This document shows, piece by piece, positions 1-8,600 of a stretch of DNA of 24,531 nucleotides (positions are counted from its first letter, which is position 1; each line of letters starts with the position of its first letter). The notes beneath the pieces are model-generated. The model was not told the DNA's origin. It was given only the letters and a program-made list of their open reading frames with translations, and did not search any database. Both the position numbers and the translations under genes were made by a program. Origin of the DNA: a virus; IMG/VR virus record IMGVR_UViG_3300038548_000664, positions 1-24,531 of that record; one strand, written 5' to 3'.

Positions 1-2262
1 GTCCTGGACGAACAGCTTGGTGATGTCGGTTTCCAACTCGGCAAGGTCATCGGGCAACAGCATGTCACGCAGGTTCTGCGAGATGCCGCCTGTCTCGATT
101 CCGCCGCCGCGGAGGAAGGAGGAGAATTGGTCGCGCAGCCCGCCCTCCAACCGGTTGAGGTCGGCTTCCAGGGCGAAAATGCCCTGCGGGTCGTCGATGA
201 GGCCCCGTCGAATCTGGGCCAGCGCCTGGAGCGCAGCAGGTCCGCCTTCGTTGCTGATCGATTCGGCCAGCCTCAGCAGCCCACGCCTTGTCAGGTCGGC
301 AAGACCATCCTCCAACTCTGTGAACCCAGCCAACTCCGCCGCCACGTTCGCCTTGATGTCCGCCAGGGTGATCGCTACATCATCCTCAGCCGTTTCAAAG
401 GCGTTGGCGAACAGATTGGGCACCTCTGAGCCGAACTGGGTGAGGGCGAGTGTGAGGTCCTCGGTGGCTTCGCCGATTGCTTCGAGCAGCTTGAAGAAGA
501 TCGGTTCGACATTGACTTCTTCCAAGCCCTCCTCGATGCCCTGCGCCGCAGCCAATCCGAATTTGATGCCCGACGCTTGCGCGAATTCGGTATTGGAGAA
601 GGGATCGAACCGCGCCTCGATTTCTTCCTCCAACCCCTCCGCCTGTGATCGCACGAACCCGATCAAGGCACCGAAGCCCGCGCCTATTGCCGCGCCGACA
701 CCGGCCGCGACCGGGCCACCGATGGCGAGTCCGATGCCCGCCCCGATACCGGCGCCGCGCAAGGCGTTAGCCATCGTGTCCTTGACCGCATCAGCAGTTG
801 TCCCTGATTCGGTTTCGACACTCTGGATGAACCCCGCCAGGAAATCGGCCCCAATTGCTATGCCGACCCCTTTGAGCGCCCCGCCGACGACCCTGCCGCC
901 GATCCCCGCCCGAACCCGAGTGGCCGCTGCGACCTGGCCCTGCGCTGCGGCCGAGGCTGTGGACGCCGATGCCAATTGGAGTTCGGCCTTGGCTTGCGCG
1001 GTGGCTGCAACCGCGGCCCCGGTGTGGGCGCCCTTGACGATCGTTGCCGCCGCCGCGGTGCGCAGCAACGCACCAGCGACCAGGAGAAGGGGGGCGGTGA
1101 GCGCGATGATGGTGAGCATGCGCGCCACGACATCCTTGACCGGCGCGGGGAGGTTCGCGAAGGCGTCAGCGACGGTGGAGATGCCATTGGCGATCGAGAT
1201 GAGGACGGGCAAGAACACATCGCCCAAGCTGATCGCGGCCCGTTCCAATTCGGCCAAGGCGACCGACAGCCTGAACGCCGTCGATTTGCGGGTGGCCTCA
1301 AACGCTTTGTTGAGGTCGCCTGTCGAGTTGGCAAGGCGATCGAACACACCCTGCACCTGCTCGGCGTTACCACCAACAAGGGCGAAAATCCCGGTCAGGG
1401 CACGCACGTTTTGGAACACCTTGTTGACTGCCTCTTGATTATCTCCGAAGCGCTCAAACATCAGCTGCAAGGTGGAAAGCAACCCGTCATCGGCGATTCG
1501 TTTCCGCAGTCCCTCGGCGCTGAATCCGAATTCTCTGAGGGTGTCCTGCGCCTGGGCTGAAGGCTTCAGGAGGGTGACCAACGCCTGTCTCAACGCGGTC
1601 GTCGCCTCTTCAGCGGTCAGGCCGACACGGGTGGAGGCAGCAATCGCAGCGCCCACCTCATGGAATTCGACCCCCAACTGCGCAGCGATAGGGATGACTC
1701 GCCCGATCGACTGAGCGAGGGTGTCGGCTTCGATCTTTCCTTCACGCACCGACGCCACCAGGACATCTGTGGCGTCAGCAGCGGAAAGGCCGGTGCTGGC
1801 GTAGGCGTTGACCGCCGAAGTCAGGGCGTCGGCGACCTGGGCGGTATTGCCCAGTCCAACAGCCGCAGCCCTGGCCGAGCGATCGAGTACCTCAAACGCC
1901 TCTTGACCACGCAAACCCGCCGACTCAACGAAGAACAGCGCGTCGGCCAACTCTCGGGGTCCGATACCGGCAGCCCCAGCCAAGGCCAGGACTTGCGGGC
2001 GCAGTTCGGCAAGGTTCGCTGCGGTGTCACCCACCAACGCTTCGATCTTGACGAAGTCCTTCTCAAACTGGGTTGCCATCGCTGCCGATGCCGCAATGAT
2101 CCCCCCCGCGGCGATCGACAGGGGCAGAAGGGCGCGACCAGCCTCGCGTGACGCGTCGCCGATTTGCTGGAAACTCGATCCGACCCCACGTTTGACCGAA
2201 GTGGCGAACCCCGTGAAATCAGGTACGACCCTGACAACACCGGTTCCGACGTTGATAGCCAC
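1..2262 (-). CDS. tail tape measure protein (partial, C-terminus beyond window)
   Basis: This protein sets tail length, occupies the tail lumen and takes part in DNA ejection. At least 754 residues are in the window and the stop lies beyond base 1. The N-terminus, read from a GTG at 2262 directly after the preceding stop codon, begins VAINVGTGVVRVVPDFTGF, a typical tape-measure opening. About residues 65-320 read as the TP901-type core (for example EALVGDT, NAYASTGLSAADATDVLVA, GVEFHEVGAAIAAST, GLTAEEATTALRQAL). Hydrophobic stretches follow at about residues 375-405 and a Gly/Ala-rich one at about 490-530, as expected for ejection-competent segments. The RBS is weak (AGG), so translation is probably coupled to the chaperone gene. 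The position straight after the two tail chaperones is diagnostic. Confidence 0.95.
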   Translation of the reverse strand, partial: MAINVGTGVVRVVPDFTGFATSVKRGVGSSFQQIGDASREAGRALLPLSIAAGGIIAASAAMATQFEKDFVKIEALVGDTAANLAELRPQVLALAGAAGIGPRELADALFFVESAGLRGQEAFEVLDRSARAAAVGLGNTAQVADALTSAVNAYASTGLSAADATDVLVASVREGKIEADTLAQSIGRVIPIAAQLGVEFHEVGAAIAASTRVGLTAEEATTALRQALVTLLKPSAQAQDTLREFGFSAEGLRKRIADDGLLSTLQLMFERFGDNQEAVNKVFQNVRALTGIFALVGGNAEQVQGVFDRLANSTGDLNKAFEATRKSTAFRLSVALAELERAAISLGDVFLPVLISIANGISTVADAFANLPAPVKDVVARMLTIIALTAPLLLVAGALLRTAAAATIVKGAHTGAAVAATAQAKAELQLASASTASAAAQGQVAAATRVRAGIGGRVVGGALKGVGIAIGADFLAGFIQSVETESGTTADAVKDTMANALRGAGIGAGIGLAIGGPVAAGVGAAIGAGFGALIGFVRSQAEGLEEEIEARFDPFSNTEFAQASGIKFGLAAAQGIEEGLEEVNVEPIFFKLLEAIGEATEDLTLALTQFGSEVPNLFANAFETAEDDVAITLADIKANVAAELAGFTELEDGLADLTRRGLLRLAESISNEGGPAALQALAQIRRGLIDDPQGIFALEADLNRLEGGLRDQFSSFLRGGGIETGGISQNLRDMLLPDDLAELETDITKLFVQD

Positions 2263-2547
2263 TTACCTGTGCCCCTTCGCGTATTGGTCCCAGGTGAGGC
2301 TAGTGCGCGGGCTTCCTCCTCGACCGGCTCTACGATCGAATTCGCGAGCGATCGAGGACGGGGTGGCGGTAGCCAGGTCCTCCAGCTCGCGATTGATCTG
2401 TTGAACGAATGAGGATTCAGCAGGCAGCCCACGCATCAGCGTTTTCAGCCTGCGCCAAGTCACCCGCAACGGATGTTCGACCGCATAGAACCGCATCATG
2501 TCCGCCTCCAGCAAACCCCAATGGCGGAGGATGGTCCCGGTGGTCAC
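2263..2547 (-). CDS. tail assembly chaperone, downstream (T-like) frame
   Basis: This is the second reading frame of the tail chaperone pair. As an independent ORF it would start at a GTG overlapping the upstream stop (GTGA) and give 94 residues ending WDQYAKGHR. More likely it is translated as the C-terminal part of a -1 frameshift fusion with the upstream chaperone. The slippery heptamer lies 6 nt before the upstream stop codon, and this ORF is exactly the -1 frame. The fusion would be about 205 residues. In lambda, gpG and gpGT bind the tape measure and recruit tail tube subunits, and the short/fused ratio matters. The gene abuts the tape measure start. Whether the GTG is also used cannot be told from sequence. 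Confidence 0.85.
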   Translation of the reverse strand: MTTGTILRHWGLLEADMMRFYAVEHPLRVTWRRLKTLMRGLPAESSFVQQINRELEDLATATPSSIAREFDRRAGRGGSPRTSLTWDQYAKGHR

Positions 2548-2879
2548 TGAGGGTTTGGGTCGTCACCCTCTTCGTCATCACCGATGATGCCCCAGCGACT
2601 CAGGAGTTCGGTCTGCAAAGCCTGGAGTTGCGTCCAGGTCATCCCGTCGTCCAGCATCTCTGTGAGCCGCTCTTCGCCGATCAACGTGGCCCAGAAATCA
2701 GGTACAACCTCGGGATGTACCTGACCGGTGCTGTCCATAAGGCGCAACACCTGCACGACCACCTTGGCTTCGACTCGGCCAGGGAGTGTGTACTCCTTGC
2801 CCCTGAGAAGGATGGTGATGTCCTCACCAGCCTCCTCGTCGAGCGCCGCATCCACCGCGTCTAGATCAATATCCACCAT
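2544..2879 (-). CDS. tail assembly chaperone, upstream (G-like) frame
   Basis: An acidic 111-residue protein beginning MVDIDLDAVDAALDEEAG. It holds a short beta-rich segment (ITILLRGKEYTLPGR) that resembles the substrate-like N-terminal part of many tail chaperones, followed by helices. The RBS GGGAGG lies about 10 nt upstream of the ATG. The C-terminal tail is Asp/Glu-rich (GDDEEGDDPNPQ) and carries the frameshift site. It sits between the tail tube gene and the tape measure, as G does in lambda-like gene order. Function is assigned from position, size and the frameshift signal rather than from a strong sequence motif. Confidence 0.87.
   Translation of the reverse strand: MVDIDLDAVDAALDEEAGEDITILLRGKEYTLPGRVEAKVVVQVLRLMDSTGQVHPEVVPDFWATLIGEERLTEMLDDGMTWTQLQALQTELLSRWGIIGDDEEGDDPNPQ
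2553..2559 (-). other. programmed -1 ribosomal frameshift site (CCCAAAC)
   Basis: On the minus strand the heptamer CCCAAAC is in the exact X XXY YYZ phase (C CCA AAC) of the upstream chaperone frame, two codons before its stop. Slipping by -1 continues into the 94-codon frame that starts just there. This heptamer class is an established slippery sequence in tail chaperone genes of long-tailed phages. Confidence 0.85.
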
Positions 2880-2908
2880 GCCCGTTTACCTCCCGTCAGA
2901 TCATCGGT

Positions 2909-3457
2909 CTATGCGTTGGCTTCCACCACGGTGAAGATGTCGCCTGCTGCTGGTTTGAGCAGGCGGAACTCCAAGGCGATCAAGGTCAGGTCCGGAGCCT
3001 TCGCGTGTTGCATCTCGAAAGCACCCGTGTTGATCGCCGACTGGATGAGGAAGTCACGCACGAACCCATCTGTGCCGTCCACCCGAAGGTGCAGGGCGAG
3101 GGGTGTGAATGCGTCCGCGGCCGGGGGCGTGTAGGTGTCTACGTCCGGCGGACCGGGATCGTTCACCACTGTTCCGCCACCCATTGCGATCTGGAGATTC
3201 TCCAGGCTCGGCTGAGCGACAGCTCCGGTTACGCGAAGTTCTTGCGCCGTTTTGAGGACGAAGATCGGATCGACCTCCTCCGCAACCGGCACATCCTCGA
3301 AGGTGAAGTCTGCGCCGAAGGCCCAGCCTTCACTTGAATACCCAATCTCCACCCAGTTCCCGGCAGGCGTCGCATCCACATCTACGAATGCTTCGCCCAG
3401 GGGGGCGGTAAAGAGGGTGCCGGTGCCCACTAGGACCTCGGTCGTTGTGCGAGCCAT
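2909..3457 (-). CDS. major tail tube protein
   Basis: A 182-residue protein that should polymerise into the inner tail tube. It begins MARTTTEVLVGTGTLFTAP, followed by beta-rich sequence and a C-terminal segment (KAPDLTLIALEFRLLKPA) typical of tube subunits built on the HK97 gpV/Hcp-like fold. Size, the opening 'giving a value for each tail ring' style and the position right before the chaperone pair fit. The RBS AAGGAGG lies 9 nt before the ATG. Another ATG inside the spacer is out of frame and gives no product. No Ig-like C-terminal extension is present. Confidence 0.87.
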   Translation of the reverse strand: MARTTTEVLVGTGTLFTAPLGEAFVDVDATPAGNWVEIGYSSEGWAFGADFTFEDVPVAEEVDPIFVLKTAQELRVTGAVAQPSLENLQIAMGGGTVVNDPGPPDVDTYTPPAADAFTPLALHLRVDGTDGFVRDFLIQSAINTGAFEMQHAKAPDLTLIALEFRLLKPAAGDIFTVVEANA

Positions 3458-3473
3458 TTGTCATGGCCTCCTT

Positions 3474-3722
3474 TTACTCAGCGCCCTCGTCAGGCGCATT
3501 GTCCCCGTCGGACATTCCGTAGGCAGCATACACCGGGGGCTTGGCAGGAGCCTCGTACTCGACGTATGGGTGATACACGGCTTCTCGGTAACGGAGTCGA
3601 TGCGCCAACATCGCCTCACCGAGCTTCTTGGTCACTTCGATAGCCACGCCCTCTTCGGCGACCACGCCATCGTGCTTCGTGGCGAAGCCCTCGGGCATCG
3701 CCGGGTTTCTCATCAGTTTCAT
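3474..3722 (-). CDS. small protein in the tail operon, unknown function
   Basis: An 82-residue protein starting MKLMRNPAMPEGF whose ATG overlaps the upstream stop by 4 nt (ATGA), so it is probably translationally coupled to the tail terminator. The middle is a charged helix-like stretch (VTKKLGEAMLAHRLRYREA), and the end is acidic and Pro/Tyr-rich (YEAPAKPPVYAAYG). I recognise no family. Genes at this place, between terminator and tube, occur in many siphoviruses and are often tail assembly accessories. That is an inference from position only. Confidence 0.75.
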   Translation of the reverse strand: MKLMRNPAMPEGFATKHDGVVAEEGVAIEVTKKLGEAMLAHRLRYREAVYHPYVEYEAPAKPPVYAAYGMSDGDNAPDEGAE

Positions 3723-4144
3723 GGCACGCTCCTTATCACCATGTTCATGTCAACCTGGTATCTTCCCCAACCGGTTTCGGGTTCCTCCAAACGACGGGGT
3801 CCGTCCAGGAGTTCAAAGAGGTATACGTGCGCGTCGATTCCGGGGTTGACCACAACGCCTGTGAAGTTCTGGGCAGCGAGCGCGACAGCGATGGCCAGAT
3901 CGTAGGCCGTGCCGTAATCAGGAGCGTTTTCACCACTAGCCGCGTAAGCATCCCACTGGAGAAACGGCTCATCGATTTCAGCGCCTGTCTCATTCAACGT
4001 ACCTCCCAATCGAAACACCGTCAGGAACGGGAAGGTCGGCGAGCTTGGGAGGCGGGTCGCGATGCTTGTGCCCACGATCGATGCGATCGATGACTGCGCC
4101 AACGCCCAGTTCCGAGCGGTTATCTCCGCATCAGGCAGCGCCAC
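3719..4144 (-). CDS. putative tail terminator protein
   Basis: A 141-residue protein likely to cap the tail tube and join it to the head connector. I chose the GTG at 4144 because AAGGAGG lies 7 nt upstream; an ATG further out (4174) lies deep inside the previous gene. Features include an N-terminal helix (ALAQSSIASIVGTSIATRL), central beta strands with FLTVFRLGG and FLQWDAYA, and a C-terminal GWGRYQVDMNMVIRS. The pattern FLQWDAYA followed by a helix rich in Ala (YDLAIAVALAAQ) is common in this terminator class. It overlaps the preceding gene by 14 nt and the next by 4 nt. The call rests on gene order plus fold-like pattern. Confidence 0.78.
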   Translation of the reverse strand: MALPDAEITARNWALAQSSIASIVGTSIATRLPSSPTFPFLTVFRLGGTLNETGAEIDEPFLQWDAYAASGENAPDYGTAYDLAIAVALAAQNFTGVVVNPGIDAHVYLFELLDGPRRLEEPETGWGRYQVDMNMVIRSVP

Positions 4145-4640
4145 GGCTCGACCTCCTTGCCCCAACCTGCCCAATTCGACGCTTCACCAGCAATAGAGCA
4201 GGCCGCAAAAACGGTTGAGCTCGTTGACCGGCGATGCTGCCGTATCGCCACCCAGTAGGCGTTCCCACCTCACCACGCCGCGAGGACGCTCCACGGCGAC
4301 CTGTCCCGAACTCGACGAATGCCCAGTACGGGGCAGTCCCACCACCCGCGGTCAATTTCAGTTCAAGAATGCCATTCGGTCCTCGAGTGATTCTTGATTG
4401 AATCGTCCCTCTGAGTGTGCCAAGGCCGACCGGCACCCGTCGCACGGCTTCGTTGTGCATGATCTGACGAAGCTCCTCCCACCGTGCCAACACCCGTTTG
4501 TCGCGGGACCACCCCTCGGGGAAGCGCGTGTTGTATTTGAATTTGGCGGTCATGTGGACCCGCCCCCGCGTACCGACGCGCGAGCCTTGGGCGATCGATC
4601 GACCTGGCTTCAGCAACGTGCCGCGGGGAAGAGCCGCCAT
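4131..4640 (-). CDS. HK97 gp10-like tail completion / minor structural protein
   Basis: A 169-residue basic protein. The ATG at 4640 overlaps the previous stop by one base (TGATG) and has GGAGG 10 nt upstream; this start is preferred to the one at 4664. The segment RRVPVGLGTLRGTIQSRI followed by PYWAFVEFGTGRRG and QPFLRPALLLVKRRIGQ matches the layout of the HK97 gp10 family: a helix, a hydrophobic strand, YxxFVEFGT and a C-terminal 'P-F-L-R-P-A' helix. Proteins of this family sit at the head-tail junction between closure and terminator proteins, as here. The N-terminal 40 residues are unusually rich in Arg and Gly. Confidence 0.87.
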   Translation of the reverse strand: MAALPRGTLLKPGRSIAQGSRVGTRGRVHMTAKFKYNTRFPEGWSRDKRVLARWEELRQIMHNEAVRRVPVGLGTLRGTIQSRITRGPNGILELKLTAGGGTAPYWAFVEFGTGRRGASSRRGEVGTPTGWRYGSIAGQRAQPFLRPALLLVKRRIGQVGARRSSRGAA

Positions 4641-4972
4641 CAGTCGATCACCTCCGCCATCCACAACGTCAGGTGGTGCAGCTTCGACAAGGCGAATTCG
4701 CGGTCGATACCCTCGATGGTGAACTCTTGTGAGGTGTCAGGGTTGATGACCCGATCGGCCACGGTCACATCGGTCGGTTCGAGGTAGCATTGCCAACGGA
4801 GCAGGTTGACCGAACGCCCGTCCTTGTCGGTGAGCGCGAATATCTCCTGGAAACGGGCCGGGAATGTCCCGAGCACATTCCAGGACCCGCCCGATTCATC
4901 CCCACGATCATCCAGCCCGACCACGTATCGTTCGATGCGGGCCGTCTCCGGCAACAGGCTCGCGAAGCTCAT
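4640..4972 (-). CDS. head closure / head-tail stopper protein
   Basis: A 110-residue protein beginning MSFASLLPETARIERYVVG. The opening 'L-L-x-x-x-A-x-I-x-R', the central GSWNVLGTFPARFQEI and the later beta strands RWQCYLEPTDVTVADRVI are the usual pattern of the SPP1 gp16 / HK97 gp9-type closure family. This small barrel plugs the connector after packaging. The start ATG overlaps the connector stop by 4 nt (ATGA). Position between connector and gp10-like gene is canonical. Confidence 0.85.
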   Translation of the reverse strand: MSFASLLPETARIERYVVGLDDRGDESGGSWNVLGTFPARFQEIFALTDKDGRSVNLLRWQCYLEPTDVTVADRVINPDTSQEFTIEGIDREFALSKLHHLTLWMAEVID

Positions 4973-5592
4973 GCGAAGGTGAGCCTCCTGAACCGACTGA
5001 GGATGTTGCGGTCATGGTCGGTCAGCCAATCCCCTGAGCCGATTTTCTCCACCGCTGGGTCGGCGTAGGAGACTCGGTAATCACCAATGGCTTCTCGTAC
5101 GATCCCCACGTTGTCGTTTTGGGCGAAGGCTGCGCCCTCCAGGAACATACGTCCCGCCACACGAGCACAGATGATCTTGATTTCCTCTGGGACCGTCGTG
5201 TAGCCAGAAACGTATTCCACTGCGATGTTCTGCAGGCCATGACCCCACTCCCGTTCGCGATCGAAGTTGCCTTCCCAAATGCGTACAACGGAGGCCTGGC
5301 CCGGCAGGAGTACGAAATCGTCGCTGGCGACGAGCAGGGTGGTCGTACCTCCCATCGTTTCGTTGATCGTCGTGATCGCGGTCACCGGGATGTTCGCCAA
5401 CCACAGCTTCGACCCGAGGATGCGCCACCCGTCAAGCGTCTCGGTGCGCGCTCCCGTTTCGACGGGGTAGCCCAGGTACGTTTCGATCGCGGCGCTGCTG
5501 AAATCCATGTATTGCTCGATCGCCCCGTCCGTTGGATTGCCGAACTGGATCTGGAGCAGTTCCTCGATGTCAGCCTGGGTACATAGAGCCAT
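4969..5592 (-). CDS. head-tail connector (adaptor) protein
   Basis: A 207-residue protein starting MALCTQADIEELLQIQFG, followed by a helix bundle (IEQYMDFSSAAIETYLGYPV), a beta-rich middle (VTAITTINE, DFVLLPGQASVVRI) and helices at the end (EIKIICARVAGRMFLEG). This is the HK97 gp6 / SPP1 gp15-type adaptor layout, which binds under the portal ring. The ATG at 5592 has GGAGG 6 nt upstream; an in-frame TTG one codon earlier is possible but less likely. It is the first of the uninterrupted head-completion and tail genes. Confidence 0.87.
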   Translation of the reverse strand: MALCTQADIEELLQIQFGNPTDGAIEQYMDFSSAAIETYLGYPVETGARTETLDGWRILGSKLWLANIPVTAITTINETMGGTTTLLVASDDFVLLPGQASVVRIWEGNFDREREWGHGLQNIAVEYVSGYTTVPEEIKIICARVAGRMFLEGAAFAQNDNVGIVREAIGDYRVSYADPAVEKIGSGDWLTDHDRNILSRFRRLTFA

Positions 5593-5617
5593 CAACGACC
5601 TCCTCGGGTCAGCCTAC

Positions 5618-8600
5618 TCAAAACGGACTCGGATCAGGAGCCTTGACCCTGGTGTACCCCACCGGGTTCTTCGTGTAATCAACCGGATCAGTGACGTAAG
5701 TGACTGCCACGATGGTCGCCCCGCCATGCAACGTCCACACCCTACCTACAGCATCGGTGGCGGTAGCTCCGTCCGTATCCCCATCGTCGAAGTCCTCAGG
5801 ATCGAAGCGGGCGATTACCGGACCGCCGATCCCGTCGCGGACCTGAACGACTCGGAACTTGCCAGCGGCGAACTCGTCGTCGTATCTCGCCGCACCGACC
5901 CTGAGTTGAGCGTCCTCGGCCCACTGGGCTGGCCCGCTATTGATGGCCACTGTGCCTTGAGTCACCTCATCGACGAACAGTTCGTAGGCGCCGTTCAACG
6001 TGAAGATGGGTCCGCTCGTATCGACCTCGGCTCGCAGCACATACCGGGTGCCACCGACCAACGCCGGGGAGGGGTCGACCCGGAAGTCCCGATAACTTAT
6101 CCCACTGCCATGACCCATGCGGACGCCATCAAACCCAGGGTCAAGCTCGTCGAAAAGGTAGAACGTGTAACCCTCCCAGATCGACGCCGTGCCCACGGTG
6201 GAGAGGATGGTCTGCCAGTCGACGTAGTTGCCGAGCTGTACGTCAGCTTCCATCTCCAGGTTGCCGACCATCCGGAGCGACGGAACCCATGTGGCGTCGG
6301 TGCCTTCGCGGAGAGTGAAGCGGTCGCCGTAGAACGTCTCGGTCCCGTCCATGACGCCACCGAAGGCGGTGACGAATAGCCGCACGTACGCGGTGTCGGC
6401 GGGGGCGGTAGCGGTGACGGTGTTCGTCCGCTGCCAGGTGTCGGCGACGACGACGTAAGGGGTGCTGGCGGTGGTGCCGACATTGACATTGGACGCATCA
6501 CGGAAGTCGAGGTGCGTCCGAAGCTCTCGACCGGGGAGCGGATCAGCGACCTGGATGTCAGCGGCGAACGCGATGATGTCGCCTTCGCTGGCGGGATGAT
6601 TGACGAGGGCGGTGGAGCCGGTCTTGAAGATGTTGGTGAACCCGGTCGGGACGGCCTTGATGGTGAAGTCACCGAACAACGGCGTGACATCGGTCGAGAG
6701 GACCAGGGCGGGTCCGGTGTTATGAGTCCACCGCCCGATCGACTGCTGGACGTGCGCGGTGTCAGCGTCGTTCAGGTTGATGTCTGGGGTGTCGGCGTAT
6801 GAGCCGAAGACGCCATCCAAAGCGAGATGCTTGACACCTTCGGCAACCTTGTAATCGACCGGATCAGTGACGTAACCGACCCCGTCAGGTCGCCAGAAGA
6901 ATCCCAGGTCGATAAGGGCTGCGACCACGGCGGCGAATTCGACCTCGATCGCGACCCCGACCGCAACGCTCTGATCCGCTCCCAATCCCACCGGCACAAC
7001 CGCCAGGGCTGCTTCGACCTCGGGGGCGACACCCACCGACAGCCCGATGCCGACGATTTCGGCCTGTTCGGTTTCCATCGCCGCAACTACCGCCACCGAC
7101 TGTGGTGGTGCGCCCTGGATCACCGCCACCGGTACGGCCGCCTCGACCTCAGCTGCTGGTTCGGCACTCAGCCCGATACCAACGGCTTGGGCTGTCTCGG
7201 ACTCTGCCACCTGACTTACCGGCGTTGTGAGGTCGAGGGTGATCGCTACTGCTGCCTCCACCTCGGCGGCGACCCCGACAGCGATCGATTGATCGGCCTC
7301 GATCGCAACGGCAGCTTCCACCTCAACGGCCACACCAACAGCGATACTCTGAGGCGTGGTCTGGACGACAGCGACCGCGACAGCCGCTTCCACCTCTGCG
7401 GCAGGTTCCACCCCGAGGCCGATACCAACAATGTCCGCGGCCTCAGCCTCGGTCGCCACCCCGACCGCGATGACCGCGCCCTGGCTGACCGCAACGGCGA
7501 CCGCAGCTTCGACCTCCGCAGCCGATTCGACCCCCAATCCGATACCCACCGAGGACGCTGATTCGGCCTCCTGAGCCGTCGAAACCGACAGCCCAATGCT
7601 GACGACCTGGGCCGACTCCGATTCTGCAACTGGGGCAACCTGGACGCTCTGATCGGCTGCGACAGCGTTTGCGGCCTCAGATTCGGCTGCTGGGCCGACA
7701 GCGATCGATACGTTGCCCGCTATGACGGCCACAGCGATCGCTGACTCGCTCTCCACCCCGCGGGTAACACTCAGATCGTGGTCGGCCGGTACAGCCCTGC
7801 CCACCTCGACCTCGTTCGCAACGCCAACCGCGATCGACTGATCGAAGAACACCGCGACGGCCACCGCAGCCTCGACTTCGGCGGCAGGCTCAACACTGAG
7901 GCCAATGCCGACGCTCTCCGGTGTCTCCGTTTCCGTCGCAACCCCAACCGCGATGGTGAAGCCCTGGATAACGGACACCGCGACCGCAGCCTCCACCTCA
8001 GCGGCAGGCGTGACCGCGATGTTGACGTTGCCAGCGATCGGTGGAATTGCAACCGCGGCCTCGACTTCGGCGGCGGGGGTGACACCGATCGAAACCGTGG
8101 TGACGATGGCAACAGCAACGGCAGCCTCGACCTCAGCCGCGGGGCCGACAGCAATCGTGATCGGTGAAAGGACCGCGACCGCGACCGCGGCCTCAACCTC
8201 ATTGGCGACTCCGACAGGGATGATCTGAGGCGCGATGACCGCGACCGCGACGGCGGCCTCGACCTCAGCGGCGGGATCGACGGCGACAGAAATCGTCGCA
8301 TCGACAGCGACCGCGATCGCCGCCTCGACCTCAGCGACAGGAGGAACCGCGACGGTGATCGGTGAAAGGACAGCGACAGCAACGGCAGCCTCGACTTCAC
8401 CGACGACCCCGACCGCGATCGATTGATCGAATATGGCCGGGACGGGCTGAGCGGTTTCGACCTCGGCGGCGACCCCGACAGCGATCGATTGGCCGCCCGC
8501 AGCAACCTCTTTCAGCGTGATCAGCGCAACGCCGAGATCGCCAGCGACGGAGATGCCGATCGTTGTCTCGAATGTCCCGGTCGCCGAGACGATCTTCCGG

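Noticed and set aside
17-1438. 473-codon plus-strand ORF
   Set aside because: It is antisense to the tape measure gene, is Ser/Pro/Ala-rich without any domain, and has no RBS; the opposite frame reads clearly as a TP901-type tape measure.
7356-8426. Several plus-strand ORFs with TATAAST-type repeats
   Set aside because: They are shadows of the repeat region of the 1352-residue minus-strand protein; GC-rich repeats leave all frames open.
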